This document shows, one piece after another, positions 34,482 through 45,800 of a DNA stretch of 64,000 bases. The notes under the pieces are model-generated. The model was not told the DNA's origin, made no database searches, and saw only the letters and a list, made by a program, of their open reading frames with translations. The number at the start of each line of letters is the position of its first letter. Within the stretch, counting starts at the first letter, position 1. The translations under genes were made by a program, and so were the position numbers. Source of the stretch: Streptomyces sp. NBC_01451 (lineage in GTDB: Bacteria > Actinomycetota > Actinomycetes > Streptomycetales > Streptomycetaceae); contig NZ_CP109479.1 of the NCBI RefSeq assembly GCF_036227485.1, forward strand, positions 2,790,001-2,854,000, written 5' to 3'.

Positions 34482-37400
34482 CGCTCCAACTCCCCTTCTT
34501 CTGATGCGACTTCTTCGGCCGGTCCGGTCGTCCAGGCCACGACGTACTCCCTGTCGGGCAGTCCGGGGGGATTGCCCGTCTGCTCGCAGTGCACGGTGTA
34601 GGCGGGGGCTAGCCGCCCGGAGACCGTGAGCCGGTCGCCCGCGTCCGTGGCCTCCGTTACCGCGAAGTCCCTCGGCCGGCCGCCGAACCCGGTGCCCTCC
34701 GCCTTGGCGACCGCTTCCTTGGCGGCCCAGAAGCGGGTGAACCAGAGCGCCTCGGACTCGCCGCCGGCAGTCGACTTGGCTCGGAGCAGGGCGAGTTCGG
34801 CCGGACCCAGGGCGGTGGCCAGGGTCGAGGCGTCCCGCTCGACGACCTCCTCGATGTCGATGCCGGGCCCCGCACCCGGACCCGCGCCGGGGGCGGACCC
34901 CGGCCTGTGCCGCCGTACGATCGCCACCCCCGCCTCGGCCCGGTGGGCCAGCGAGATGTCCAGCAGGGGCAGGGTCCGGCCGTGCGTCCCGGTGACGTAC
35001 GGCCGCCCGGTCGCGTCGTTGTGCACCCGGATCTCCGCCGGGAACACGTCCCCCTCGCCCTCCTTCTCCCAGAGCCACCGCCGTACGGCGTCCTTCGCGG
35101 CGATCCGGCCGAGCAGCCACTGCCGACGGCCGCGCGGCGCGTGCCGCTCGTACTGCGAACGCTCCTCCCCGCCGAGGGAGTTGCGCATGATGAGGTCGCG
35201 CGAGGCGAGGTCGGGCCAGCGTTCGTGGAGGAGTACCCAGCCGTCCGGCCGGGCCTGGGAGAGGGTGTTGCGCTCGGGGAAGCGTTCGACGGGCCTGGTC
35301 TGCGGGTCGTTGTCGAAGCGCCGGTCGTGCCAGCCGCTCAGCACGGCCCAGACCTGGCCGCCGACGGTCAGCTGGACGTCGGCTTCGAGGACGGTGTCGG
35401 TGAGCGAGGTGATCCGGACGAAGCAGTCGACGTCGGTGCCGGGTTCGGGGTGCGGCCCGTAGAACCTCATCTCCCGCATCCCGACCGGGAAGACGACCGT
35501 CCGCTCGGTGCGCGTCGCCATGATCCAGTACCCGAGGATCTGCCCGACGTTGTCGAGGAGCGAGCCGGGCGCGGGCGGGGTCGTGATGACTCCCCGTACG
35601 TGCGCCTCGCCCAGCGCGGTGAGTTCGGTGACCCCCTGGAACGCCGGGCCGTGGAACATCCAGCGCTCGGCGTAGAGCTGGGCGGCGGTGTGGTCGGGGG
35701 TGCGTTCGGTGGTGGGGTCGGTGGGCCAGGGGGCGGGGCGGGCCGCCGACTCCGGGTAGGCGGTGGCGAGTTCGACGGTGGCCCGGGCTCGGGGACCGAA
35801 GGAGACGGCGCGGTGGGTGGGGGTCGCGGGGACGGGGGTGACTGTCACCTCCACGTCGCGGGGCGGGGTGGCGGTGAGCCACTGGTCGAAGCGGGCGCCG
35901 TGGACGGCGACAGCGACGGCCCGGGTTCCGGGGCCGGTCCGCTCCGCCGCCCGCAGCGCCTCATCCATCATGTGCTGCACGATCGTCGTCGCCGGGACCA
36001 CCGGCCACCGGTCGGCCACGTCCGGCCAGCCGGGACGCTGCGGGAAGAAGCAGTGGTCGAGGAGGTACGGCATGGTGTCGGGGGACACGTGGACCGTGGT
36101 GCGCCAGGAGGGCGGGGTGGCCCCGGCGGGCGCAGCTGCGGGCGGCGCCGGCGGGAGCGGTCGTGTGCCGGGGGTGGCCGGCCGGACGCCTGCCTGCGGG
36201 GACAGAGGCGTGGGGGTGGGGTGAGCGGCGGTGGGGAGCCTGCCGCCCGGAGCGGGGTGGGGCGCCGTGGGCGGTGCGGACAGGCCTGTGGCTGTGCGGT
36301 AGGCCTGGGGCGCAACCCCGGCGGGTGGCGAGGGGGCCTGCCGGGAAGTTCCGGTGAGTGCGCTGCCTGCGGGGCCGGTGTCCCCGGCGGGGTCGCCCGG
36401 ACGCGGTCCGGCGCCCCCGGCGTAGGCCGCGGCCGAACCCGGACGGCGACTGCCCGCGCCGATCAGCTCGGCGGCGGTGTCCGCCGTCTCCCGCAGCAGG
36501 GCGCCGAGTTCGGCGGCGGCCGGGAAGCGACCCGCGAGGGCGTCGAGGGACGACGTCAGCCCGGCGACACTCGGCAGGCCGGCGGCACCGGGGGTCTCCG
36601 GGAAGCCCAACACCCCTGCGGCCCGCCTCTGTTGGGCCGTCACCGGAGCCGGGGAGGTGAGCGGCGACGGACTGGCACCCGGCGGCGCGGCGGGAACCGG
36701 AGCCCCGGCTCCCGAAGCCCCTGCGGGGTTCAGCCCCGAACCCAGTTCCGCGCGCAGTCGTGTGAGCGTCGGTTCGTCGAAGGAGACGAGGGCGCCGCCC
36801 AGGTCGAGGCGCACGGGTGGGCGTCCGGACGGCCGGTCCCCCCGCACGGAGTTCCCGGCGCGGGCCGGTTCCGTGGAGCGGTCGGAGGGACCGGCGGCGT
36901 GGGAGGCGGAGCCGGGGGCAACCGCGCCCGGCAGTGCCGGTACGGGAATCCCGGCGCGGGCCGGTCGTGTGGACCGCGAGGAGGGACCGGCAGCGCGGGA
37001 ACCGGAGGTTGCGGAGGCGTCAGTGGTGGCGGGGCGCGGCAGCGCCGGTGCCGTCGTCCGGCCCGACACCCACAACGCCGTTGCCACGCGCCGGAGTTGC
37101 GCGAGTCCGCTGCGATGCGGGGAGTTCGCGGCGACGACCAGATGATCGCGCCCCGACAGTGTGTCGCCGATGAGGGAGCCGAGCTGGCCGGTGCCGACCT
37201 GGACGAAGGTCCGGTGCCCGGCCGTGTACATCGCCTCGACCAGTTGCCGGAAGCGCACCGGTTCCAGCAGATGCCGTACGAACAGCTCACGCACCGCCGA
37301 CTCGCCCGCCGGGAAGGGCGCCGCCGTCGTCCCCGACCAGACGGGAACCGTCGGCGGCTGGAGCCGGAAGCGGCTCGCGGCCTGCTCGATCGGGGCCAGG

Positions 37401-39814
37401 TAGGGCGCCAGCATCGGTGTGTGGAAGCCGGACTGGAAGGGCAGCACCTGGCTGAGCACGCCCCGGGCGCGGAACGCCCGGACGAACTCCTCGACCGCCG
37501 AAGCGGGGCCGCACACCATCGACTGGCCGGGCGCGTTGTCGTGCGAGAGGACGATCCCGGCGTCCGTCCAGGTCTCCTCGGCGAGCGCCGCGAGGACCCG
37601 TTCGGCGGACGCGCCGAGTGCGCCGAACGCCAGCCCCGGGACAGTCACCGTGTCGGGGTCGAAGGTCGCCATGAAGGCGCCGACCTCGTCGCCGTCGTAC
37701 AGCCCGGCGGCCGTCATCGCCGTCCACTCGCCGACGCTGTGCCCGGCCACCGCGTCGGGGACGACGTCCATGCGGCGCAGTGCCCGGTCGAGCAGCAGGC
37801 CGACCCCGACGACCCCGAACCCGTGCCGGCCCACGTCCCCGACCTCGGCCCGCTCACCGGTCGGGAGGACGTCGGTGAGACCGAAGTGGTCGGCGATGTC
37901 GTCGACGTGGGGCTCGAAGTCACCTTCGAGGCCGGGGAAGACGAAGGCCAGGCCTCCCAACGCCCCTTCCACGTCCGCGCACAGCGGCTCCGGCCGGAAC
38001 CAGACGTCGCTGCGCCCTTGCCACGCGCGCCCCTTGGCGATCGCCCGGCGCGCCAGCGTGAGCCGTTTCGCGGTCGGGTCGACGATGCCGAGCCGGGCGG
38101 GCCCGGCCTGCGGATGATGCGTACGGTTGGCGTCCAGGCCGGTGGCGAGTACGGCCGTGTCGTCCGCGTCGAGCAGAGCGGCGAGGCGCTCGGGGGTGTC
38201 GGCGGCGAGCAGGAGGACACGCTCGGGCTCGACGACGGTCACCCGTGGTCCGGCGGAGGGCCCGAGGGCAGACCCAGACCCGCGGGAAGGTCCGGAGGGC
38301 GGCACCAGGTGGGACTCGCGGGAGGGCTCCGGGGAAGCCGTCCTGTTCGCACGCGCCCCGGGTGCCTCCTCCAGCACCACATGGGCGTTGATCCCGCCGA
38401 ACCCGAACGCGTTGACCGCCGCCCGCCGTACGGGCTGCTCGGCCGTCGTCTCCCAGCGCGCCGCCCGGTCCAGCGGGCGGAAACGGGTGGCCGCGAGGGC
38501 CGGGTGCGGGTCGTCGCAGTGGAGGGTGGGCAGGAGCATGCCGTGGTGGACGGCGAGGGCGGCCTTGACCAGGCCCGCGACCCCGGCGGCGGGCATGGTG
38601 TGCCCGATCATCGACTTCACGGAGCCGATCACCGCCGGAGCGCTGCCGCCCGCCTCTTCGCTCTCCCCGGGCCCGAACACCTCGGCCAGCGTGGCCAGTT
38701 CGGCGGCGTCACCGGCGGGCGTCGCCGTGCCGTGGGCCTCCAGGAGGCCGACGGAACCGGGCCGGGCGGGGTCGAGTCCGGCGGCCCGCCAGGCCTGGCG
38801 TACGGCGTGGGTCTGGCCGCCGGGGTCGGGGTTGACGAGCCCGGCGGCGCGGCCGTCGCTGGCCACACCGGTGCCCCGGATGACGGCGTAGATCCGGTCT
38901 CCGTCGCGCTCGGCGTCGGCGAGGCGCTTGAGGACGACCACGCCGGTGCCCTCACCGATCAGGATGCCGTCGGCGCCCCGGTGGAAGGGGCGGATGCGCT
39001 GGCTGGGCGAGAGGGCGCGGAGCTGGGAGAAGACGCTCCACAGGGTGATGTCGTGGCAGTGGTGGACACCGCCGGCCAGCATCAGGTCGCAGCGCCCGGA
39101 CGCCAGTTCGTTCACCGCCTGGTCCACGGCGACCAGCGAGGAGGCGCAGGCCGCGTCCACGGTGTACGCGGGTCCGCGCAGGTCGAGCCGGTTGGCGACC
39201 CGGGAGGCGGCGAGGTTGGGGACGAGCCCGATCGCCGACTCGGGACTGTCCGGACCGAGTTTTTCGGTGAACGCCGTACGGACACGGTCGAGTTGGGCGG
39301 AATTAAGGTCCGGCATCAACTCCCCGAGTGTGCGGACGAGTTGGCCTGCCGTACGGACCCGCTGGTCGAGCCGGACCAGGCCGGGGGTGAGGTAGCCGCC
39401 CCGGCCGAGGACCACTCCGATGCGGTGCCGGTCGGGCAGGTGGTCGTCGCCGCCCGCGTCGGCGAGGGCGGCGGCGGCCACGTTGAGGGCGATGAGCTGG
39501 TCGGGCTCGGTGCCGGCGACGGAGTTCGGCATGATCCCGAACCGGGTCACCTCCACCTCCGCCAGCCCGTCCACGAACCCGCCGCGCCGGCAGTACACCT
39601 GGTCGGCGACGGCACGGCCACCGGCGGAGTCGGGCCGGTAGTAGGCGTCCGCGTCCCACCGCCCGTCCGGTACGTCGGTGATGGCGTCGGTACCGGCGAG
39701 CAGGTTCCGCCAGTAGGAGTCGAGGTCGGCGGCGCCGGGCAGCAGCACCGACATGCCCACGATGGCCACGGGCGTCGACGTGCCGCCCGCCGAACCGGTA
39801 TGACGATCCGTCAT
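34478..39814 (-). CDS. PUFA/hglE-like megasynthase A: KS-AT-linker-DH-PPTase
   Basis: 1778-residue iterative type I synthase. KS about 15-475: Cys in DAACASSLVAVD (near 225), His in EAHGTATPAGD and in SVKSMIGHTMPAAG, so the triad is complete. AT about 615-915 with GHSVGEW and QSGFHTPML. A 330-residue Pro/Ala/Gly/Ser-rich linker (915-1248) follows. Then a hot-dog DH (about 1250-1500): DHCFFPQRPGWPDVADRWP, MFHGPAFQGV and LLDNVGQ. The C-terminus (about 1625-1770) is a 4'-phosphopantetheinyl transferase with DISLAHRAEAGVAIV, GIDIEEVVERD and FTRFWAAKEAVAKAEGTG. There is no ACP or thioesterase. ATG lies 5 bases after the stop of protein B. I see no TTA codon. Confidence 0.9.
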   Translation of the reverse strand: MTDRHTGSAGGTSTPVAIVGMSVLLPGAADLDSYWRNLLAGTDAITDVPDGRWDADAYYRPDSAGGRAVADQVYCRRGGFVDGLAEVEVTRFGIMPNSVAGTEPDQLIALNVAAAALADAGGDDHLPDRHRIGVVLGRGGYLTPGLVRLDQRVRTAGQLVRTLGELMPDLNSAQLDRVRTAFTEKLGPDSPESAIGLVPNLAASRVANRLDLRGPAYTVDAACASSLVAVDQAVNELASGRCDLMLAGGVHHCHDITLWSVFSQLRALSPSQRIRPFHRGADGILIGEGTGVVVLKRLADAERDGDRIYAVIRGTGVASDGRAAGLVNPDPGGQTHAVRQAWRAAGLDPARPGSVGLLEAHGTATPAGDAAELATLAEVFGPGESEEAGGSAPAVIGSVKSMIGHTMPAAGVAGLVKAALAVHHGMLLPTLHCDDPHPALAATRFRPLDRAARWETTAEQPVRRAAVNAFGFGGINAHVVLEEAPGARANRTASPEPSRESHLVPPSGPSRGSGSALGPSAGPRVTVVEPERVLLLAADTPERLAALLDADDTAVLATGLDANRTHHPQAGPARLGIVDPTAKRLTLARRAIAKGRAWQGRSDVWFRPEPLCADVEGALGGLAFVFPGLEGDFEPHVDDIADHFGLTDVLPTGERAEVGDVGRHGFGVVGVGLLLDRALRRMDVVPDAVAGHSVGEWTAMTAAGLYDGDEVGAFMATFDPDTVTVPGLAFGALGASAERVLAALAEETWTDAGIVLSHDNAPGQSMVCGPASAVEEFVRAFRARGVLSQVLPFQSGFHTPMLAPYLAPIEQAASRFRLQPPTVPVWSGTTAAPFPAGESAVRELFVRHLLEPVRFRQLVEAMYTAGHRTFVQVGTGQLGSLIGDTLSGRDHLVVAANSPHRSGLAQLRRVATALWVSGRTTAPALPRPATTDASATSGSRAAGPSSRSTRPARAGIPVPALPGAVAPGSASHAAGPSDRSTEPARAGNSVRGDRPSGRPPVRLDLGGALVSFDEPTLTRLRAELGSGLNPAGASGAGAPVPAAPPGASPSPLTSPAPVTAQQRRAAGVLGFPETPGAAGLPSVAGLTSSLDALAGRFPAAAELGALLRETADTAAELIGAGSRRPGSAAAYAGGAGPRPGDPAGDTGPAGSALTGTSRQAPSPPAGVAPQAYRTATGLSAPPTAPHPAPGGRLPTAAHPTPTPLSPQAGVRPATPGTRPLPPAPPAAAPAGATPPSWRTTVHVSPDTMPYLLDHCFFPQRPGWPDVADRWPVVPATTIVQHMMDEALRAAERTGPGTRAVAVAVHGARFDQWLTATPPRDVEVTVTPVPATPTHRAVSFGPRARATVELATAYPESAARPAPWPTDPTTERTPDHTAAQLYAERWMFHGPAFQGVTELTALGEAHVRGVITTPPAPGSLLDNVGQILGYWIMATRTERTVVFPVGMREMRFYGPHPEPGTDVDCFVRITSLTDTVLEADVQLTVGGQVWAVLSGWHDRRFDNDPQTRPVERFPERNTLSQARPDGWVLLHERWPDLASRDLIMRNSLGGEERSQYERHAPRGRRQWLLGRIAAKDAVRRWLWEKEGEGDVFPAEIRVHNDATGRPYVTGTHGRTLPLLDISLAHRAEAGVAIVRRHRPGSAPGAGPGAGPGIDIEEVVERDASTLATALGPAELALLRAKSTAGGESEALWFTRFWAAKEAVAKAEGTGFGGRPRDFAVTEATDAGDRLTVSGRLAPAYTVHCEQTGNPPGLPDREYVVAWTTGPAEEVASEEGELER

Positions 39815-39819
39815 GTCGG

Positions 39820-42800
39820 TTACCAGCCCGACGAGGTGTAGACGACGGCGCCTGCCGACTCCTCGCCCCAGGCCAGTTCACGGAGCAGTGCTGCCGTGCC
39901 CTCCTCGGGGTCGATGAGCCTGACCCCGCGCCTGGCGTACTCGCGCCCGAGCTCGGGGGTCACCATGCCGGTGTGACCGCCGGTCGGCGCCCACGGCCCC
40001 CAGTGCACGGTCAGGGCCCGCTGCCCGGTACGGGCCGCCCAGACGGCACCGAGGCTCTGGAGGGCGTCGTTGGCGGCGGCGTAGTCCACCTGGCCCCGGT
40101 TGCCGAGGACGGCGGAGATGCTGCCGAACAGGACGGCGAAAGCAGGGCTGTTGGGGAGCTGCTGCAGCGCCGCGAGGAGTGTCTCGGCGCCGGTGGTCTT
40201 CGTCCCGTAGACGCGCTGGAAGGACTCGGTGGTCTTCTCGGCGATCAGGCGGTCCTCGATCACCCCGGCCGCGTAGACGACCCCGTCGAGGCGGCCGTGT
40301 TCGGCGTGGATCTCCTTCACCGCCTGGAGCGCCGCGTCCTGTTCCCTGAAGTCGACGGAGTGGTAGCGGGCGGGGCTGCCGAGGGCCCTGAGTTCGTCGA
40401 GGGTGGCGGTGATCTCCCGCTGGGCGAGCAGGAGTTCGGTCTCGCGGTTGATGTCGGCGGGGGTCAGTCCGCCCCGGGCGGCGAGGGCCGAGCGCAGTTC
40501 CGTCCGGGTGCCGGCGGCTGCCGTGGCCGGGTCCTCGGGGCCCTCCGGTGCGGGTGTCCGGCCGAGCAGTTCGATCCGGCAGCGGGAGGCGGACGCCAGC
40601 GCGGCGGCGAACTTCGCGGTGATGCCCCGCGCCCCGCCGACCAGCAGGACCACGCTGTCCCGGTCCAGTCCGAGGGCGGCGGCCTCCGCGGCCCCGTCCC
40701 CGGCGGGTCCGGCGCCGGTGGTGCCGAGTGCGCCCAGCGGGGTCTCGACCAGTTCGAGTCCGTGCCGTCCGGCTGCGGTTCGCAGGACGACCGGGGTGCG
40801 GTCGGAGGCGAGCAGCTCGCCGAGCAGCGCGTCGGCGACGGCTCCGGCACCCGTGTCGGCGCCGGTCACGTCGATGATCCGCGCGTCCGTCTCCGGGTAC
40901 TCCCGGGCGACGGTGCGGAAGAGCCCGTGCAGGCCGGCCGACCTCAGCCCGGCCTCGTCCGGTCCGCCTTCCGGAACCACCCGTACGGCGAACAGCAGGC
41001 GCGGGTCGAGCCCCAGGGCCGCCTTGAACACGGGGAACGCGTCGGGCAGCACCGGCGGCCGGGACGAGGCCAGCGGGTCGAGGTACAGCACCCCGTCCAC
41101 CGGACCGTCCGCCCCGGTCAGCAGATGCTCGGGCCCGAGGGCCACCGCCTCGGCGCCGTGTACGGCGAGCCGCGCCACGACCTCCTGGGCCACCGCGCCC
41201 TGGTCGTCGTCACCGAGGAGCGCGAACCGCTTTCCGGCGAGTACGGCGGCGGGGTCGACGGCCCCCGTCCCGTCCTGCTGCTCCAGGAGCACGGGCCGCA
41301 GCTGGAAGCGCTTCGGCGCCTCACCGGTGACCTCCGGGGACGCGTCGGGCGCCTCCGGCCGGAGAGGCCGAGGTGCCGCTCCTTGTTCCTCGGCCTCGCC
41401 GGGGCCGGTGAGCCGCGCCGTGAGCCACGCCGTCACGGACGCCGCCGTACGGGCCTTGGCGAGTTCCTCCAGCTCGGCATCACCGAGCACCGTGAGGTCA
41501 CCACCACCCCCCACACCCAACCGCTGCGCCAACTCACCCGCGATCTCGGCCCGCTTGATCGAGTCGACACTCAGATCGGCCTCCAGATCGAGATCCGGCT
41601 CGATCATGTCCACCGGATACCCGGTCCGCTCACTGATGATCTCCAGCACCACCCCCAGCACATCCGCCTCCCCGAACCCCACCGGGGCGGAGACGGGAAC
41701 AGGCGCCGGCTGGGACACGGCCGTCGTGAGCCGCGCCGTGAGCCACGCCGTCACGGACGCCGCCGTACGGGCCTTGGCGAGTTCCTCCAACTCGGCATCA
41801 CCGAGCACCGTGAGGTCACCACCCCCCACACCCAACCGCTGCGCCAACTCACCCGCGATCTCGGCCCGCTTGATCGAGTCGACACTCAGATCGGCCTCCA
41901 GATCGAGATCCGGCTCGATCATGTCCACCGGATACCCGGTCCGCTCACTGATGATCTCCAGCACCACCCCCAGCACATCCGCCTCCCCGAACCCCACCGG
42001 GGCGGAGACGGGAACAGGCGCCGGCACGGCGTAGAGCGTGGGCGGGTAGGTGGGCGCGGGCGCCGCCTGCTGGACCTGGTCGAGTGCCGTCCGCAGGGGC
42101 TCCGGTGCCGCCGGCCCGGGTATCCACTGGCCCTGCGCGGCGCCGAAGTACGTGAGGAGTACGTCCCGTTGGGCGGCGACCATCTCACGGCTGGCGCGCA
42201 GGAACTCGGAGATCAGCGCGTCTCTGCCACCGGCCGGGGCACCGTCCTGGTGATTCGCGGTCACTGTCGTCGTCTCCACTACGCGTCGGGCCGGTGCGAG
42301 GGCACCGGGGAGGAGTTCGCCCGCGGCGGTGCGGACCAGATGGCCGTCGACCGTCCAGCCGGGCCGCTTCGGTGCCTTGGTCCGGGTCGCGTCGACGGCG
42401 TCGCGCCCGTGGAACAGCCATCCGGTGCGCACCGGCAGCCCCGCGACGGCCAGTTGGGCCAGGGCGTCGAGCCAGCCGCGCAGTCCGCTGTCGGCACGCG
42501 GTTCGCAGGCGACCGTGCGGTGCGGGCGGTCGCCGAGGATCTGACCGACCAGCCGGGTCAGTACGGAACCGGGTCCGGCCTCGACGAAGATCCGGGCGCC
42601 CGCCTCGTACATGGCCTCGATCTGGGCGACGAAGCCGACCGGGGCACCGATCTGGGCGGCGAGTTCGGCACGCACCGCGTCGGCGTCGGTGCCGTACGGC
42701 GTGGCCGTCCGGTTGGACCACACCGTGAACTCGGGTGCCCGCACCGGCTGTTGGGCAAGTGCTGTCGCGAACCGCTCCCCGGCCCCGGCGACCAGCGGGC

Positions 42801-45800
42801 TGTGGAAGGCGCAGGCGACGGGGATGCGCTTCGCGCCGAGCCCGGCGGCTCGCAGCAGCCGTACGGCCTCGTCAACCGCCTCCGTCGGTCCCGAAATCAC
42901 TGTCTGCTTGGGCGAGTTGCGGTTGGCGACGACCACCGAGGCAGGCGCGTCGGCGGCGCGCAGGGCGGCCGTGACGTCCTCGGCGCCCGCCGATACGGCA
43001 GCCATGGTGCCCGGGTCGTCGCCGTTGGCCTCGCCCGCGGCGGAGAGGATCGCGGTCGCGCGCTCGGCGCTCAGGGCGAGGAGCGCCTCCGGGTCGAGGG
43101 CGCCGGCCGCGCTGAGGGCGACGAGTTCGCCGTAGCTGTGTCCGGCGGCCATGTCCGGGCGTACGCCTGCCGTGGTGAGGAGGGCGTGCGCGGCGAGGCC
43201 GGCGATGCCCAGGGCGGGTTGGGCGACGCGGGTGTCGGTGAGCGCCGTGTGCTGGCGGTCGCGGGCGGTGTCGTCGAAGGCGGTGGGCGGGTAGAGGAGG
43301 TCGGCGTGGTCGCTGCCGAGTTCCAGGTAGTACTGGAGTTCGGGGAGGGCGACGAACACGTCGGCGAGCATCCCGGTCCGCTGGCTGCCCTGCCCGGGGA
43401 AGAGGAAGGCGACCTGGCCCGCCGTCTCCTCGGGGTGCCGGGCCGCGAGGTGCACGCCGGCGCGCGGGTCGTGCTCCCCCGCCAGTGCCCGCCTCAACCG
43501 GCCGACGAGCCCTGCCGTGTCGGTCGCCACGACCGCGACCTGCACGGGTTCGTGGCGGGCGTCGGAGCGGCGCGAGGCGGCGAGGGCGAGATCGCGCAGC
43601 CGCCAGCAGGACCGCTCGTCCTCGGCGGCCTTCAGCACGTCCTCGATGGCCCGCCGGGCTCCCGCCGGGTCGGCGGCCCGGAAGGTGAACAGTTCGGCGG
43701 GCCAGGCGTCGAGCCCGTGGGCGGGCGGGGCGGAGTCTGCGTAGGCCTCCAGCACCACATGGAAGTTGGTGCCGCCGAAGCCGAACGCGCTGAGCCCCGC
43801 GATTCGTTCGCTCGCCGGAGCCGCCCAGGGCCGCGCCTGCCCGTGGAACACGAACGGGCTGCTGTCCGCCTCCCAGGCCGAGTTGGGCTTGCTGACGTGC
43901 AGGGTGGGCGGCTTGACACCGGTGTGCAGGGCGAGCACGGTCTTGATGAGGCCGGCGAGTCCGGCGGCGCACTTGGTGTGCCCGATCTGCGACTTGACCG
44001 AACCGAGGGCGACGGCGCCCGACTTGGCCCCTGCCTCGCTGAACACCTCGCTCAGGATGGTGAGTTCGGTGCGGTCGCCGACCACGGTCCCGGTGCCGTG
44101 CGCCTCGACGAGCCCGACCTCGGCGGGCGACACCCCGGCGTTGCGGTAGGCCCGTTGCAGCGCGGCCCGCTGCCCTTCGGGCCGGGGGGCCGTCAGCCCG
44201 AGCGAACGCCCGTCGCTGGAGCTGCCGACACCCTTGATGACCCCGTAGATCCGGTCGCCGTCGCGCTCGGCGTCCGCCAGCCGCTTGAGGACGACACACG
44301 CGACGCCCTCCCCCAGCGCGATCCCGTCCGCCGAGCTGTCGAAGGCGCGGGAACGCCCGGTCGGCGAGAGGGCGTGCACGGAGGAGAAGAGCACGTAGTC
44401 GTTGATGCCGTTGTGCAGATCGGCGCCGCCGCACAGCACGACGTCGCTGGTGCCGCCCACCAGTTCCTTGCAGGCCACGTCGACGGCGGCCAGGGACGAG
44501 GCGCAGGCGGCGTCGACCGTGTAGTTGGCGCCGCCGAGGTCGAGCCGGTTGGCGATCCGGCCGGAGATCACGTTGGAGAGCATGCCGGGGAAGGAGTCCT
44601 CGGTGAGCCTGGGCAACTGCTCCGCGAGCCCGTCCGGCACCTTGCCGTAGTAGGAGGGCAGCACGGCCCGCAGCGTGCCCGCGTTGGACAGGTCGCTGCC
44701 CGCCTCCGCGCCGAAGACGACCGAGGTGCGCGAGCGGTCGAACTCCCGCCCGCGGTCCCCGTATCCGGCGTGCGCCAGGGCTCGCCGGGCCGCTTCCAGC
44801 GCCAGCAGCTGGACGGGCTCGATGCTGCCCAGCGAGGTGGGCGGAATGCCGTACGACAGCGGGTCGAAGGGGATGCGGGGCAGGAAGCCGCCCCACTTGG
44901 ACGGTGTGACGCCACCGTCCCCGGCCTCCGCCGAATAGTGCACGGCGGGGTCCCAGCGGTCGGCCGGCACCTCGCTCACCGCGTCGTGACCGCCGAGGAC
45001 GTTCGCCCAGAAGGCGGCGAGGTCGGGGGCGTCCGGGAACATGCAGGCCATGCCCACGACGGCGACGTCGAGGGGCGCGGGTGCCGGAGTCCCGGTGTCC
45101 TCCTCGGCCACCGGCACGCCGAGCCGCTCCCGCAGCCGGGCCGCCCGGTGGGTGAGGAAGTCGGCGGCGCCGTCCGCCACGGAGTGGTGCAGCGCGTCGA
45201 CGGTCGTGGTCGCCGAACGCAGCACGGCCACTTCCCCGGCCATGAACATGCCTTCGGCGAGCTGCCGCTGCTCGTCCACGGCGGCCAGGTCACCGCCGGC
45301 GTCCCGCTCGATGCCCTTGCTGGCGATCCGCAGCCGTCCGACGTTGAGCCGCTCCAGCCGCTCCCAGATCTGCCGCTCGGGTACCCCGCTCGCCCTCAAC
45401 TCCGCCTCGAAATCACGGTAGTTGTCGCTGAACGGGCTGGGTACGCATCGGGTGGCATGACCGGGTGCCGTCTCCAGCAGCGCGGTACTGGTCGCGTCGA
45501 CGACCTGCCGCTGGAAGAGCGGCTGGACGGCTCCGCAGGCCACGGCCTCCTCGGTGAACAGATAGGCGGTGCCCATGAGGACGCCCACGGAAGCACCGCG
45601 CGCGGTCAGCGGAGCGGCGAGGGCGGCGACCATCGCGGCCGACCGCTCGTCGTGGACACCGCCCGCGAAGAACACCTCGATCCGTTCGGCGTCGCTGCCG
45701 TTGGCCCCGGCCAAGTAGTCTTCGATGACCGCGAGTTGGGCCTCCCAGAGCGGGAAGCTGCCGCGCGGTCCGACATGCCCGCCGCACTCGGACCCCTCGA

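Noticed and set aside
34907..39841. A 1644-codon plus-strand frame opposite megasynthase A
   Set aside because: Same reason: antisense shadow with no recognisable domain.
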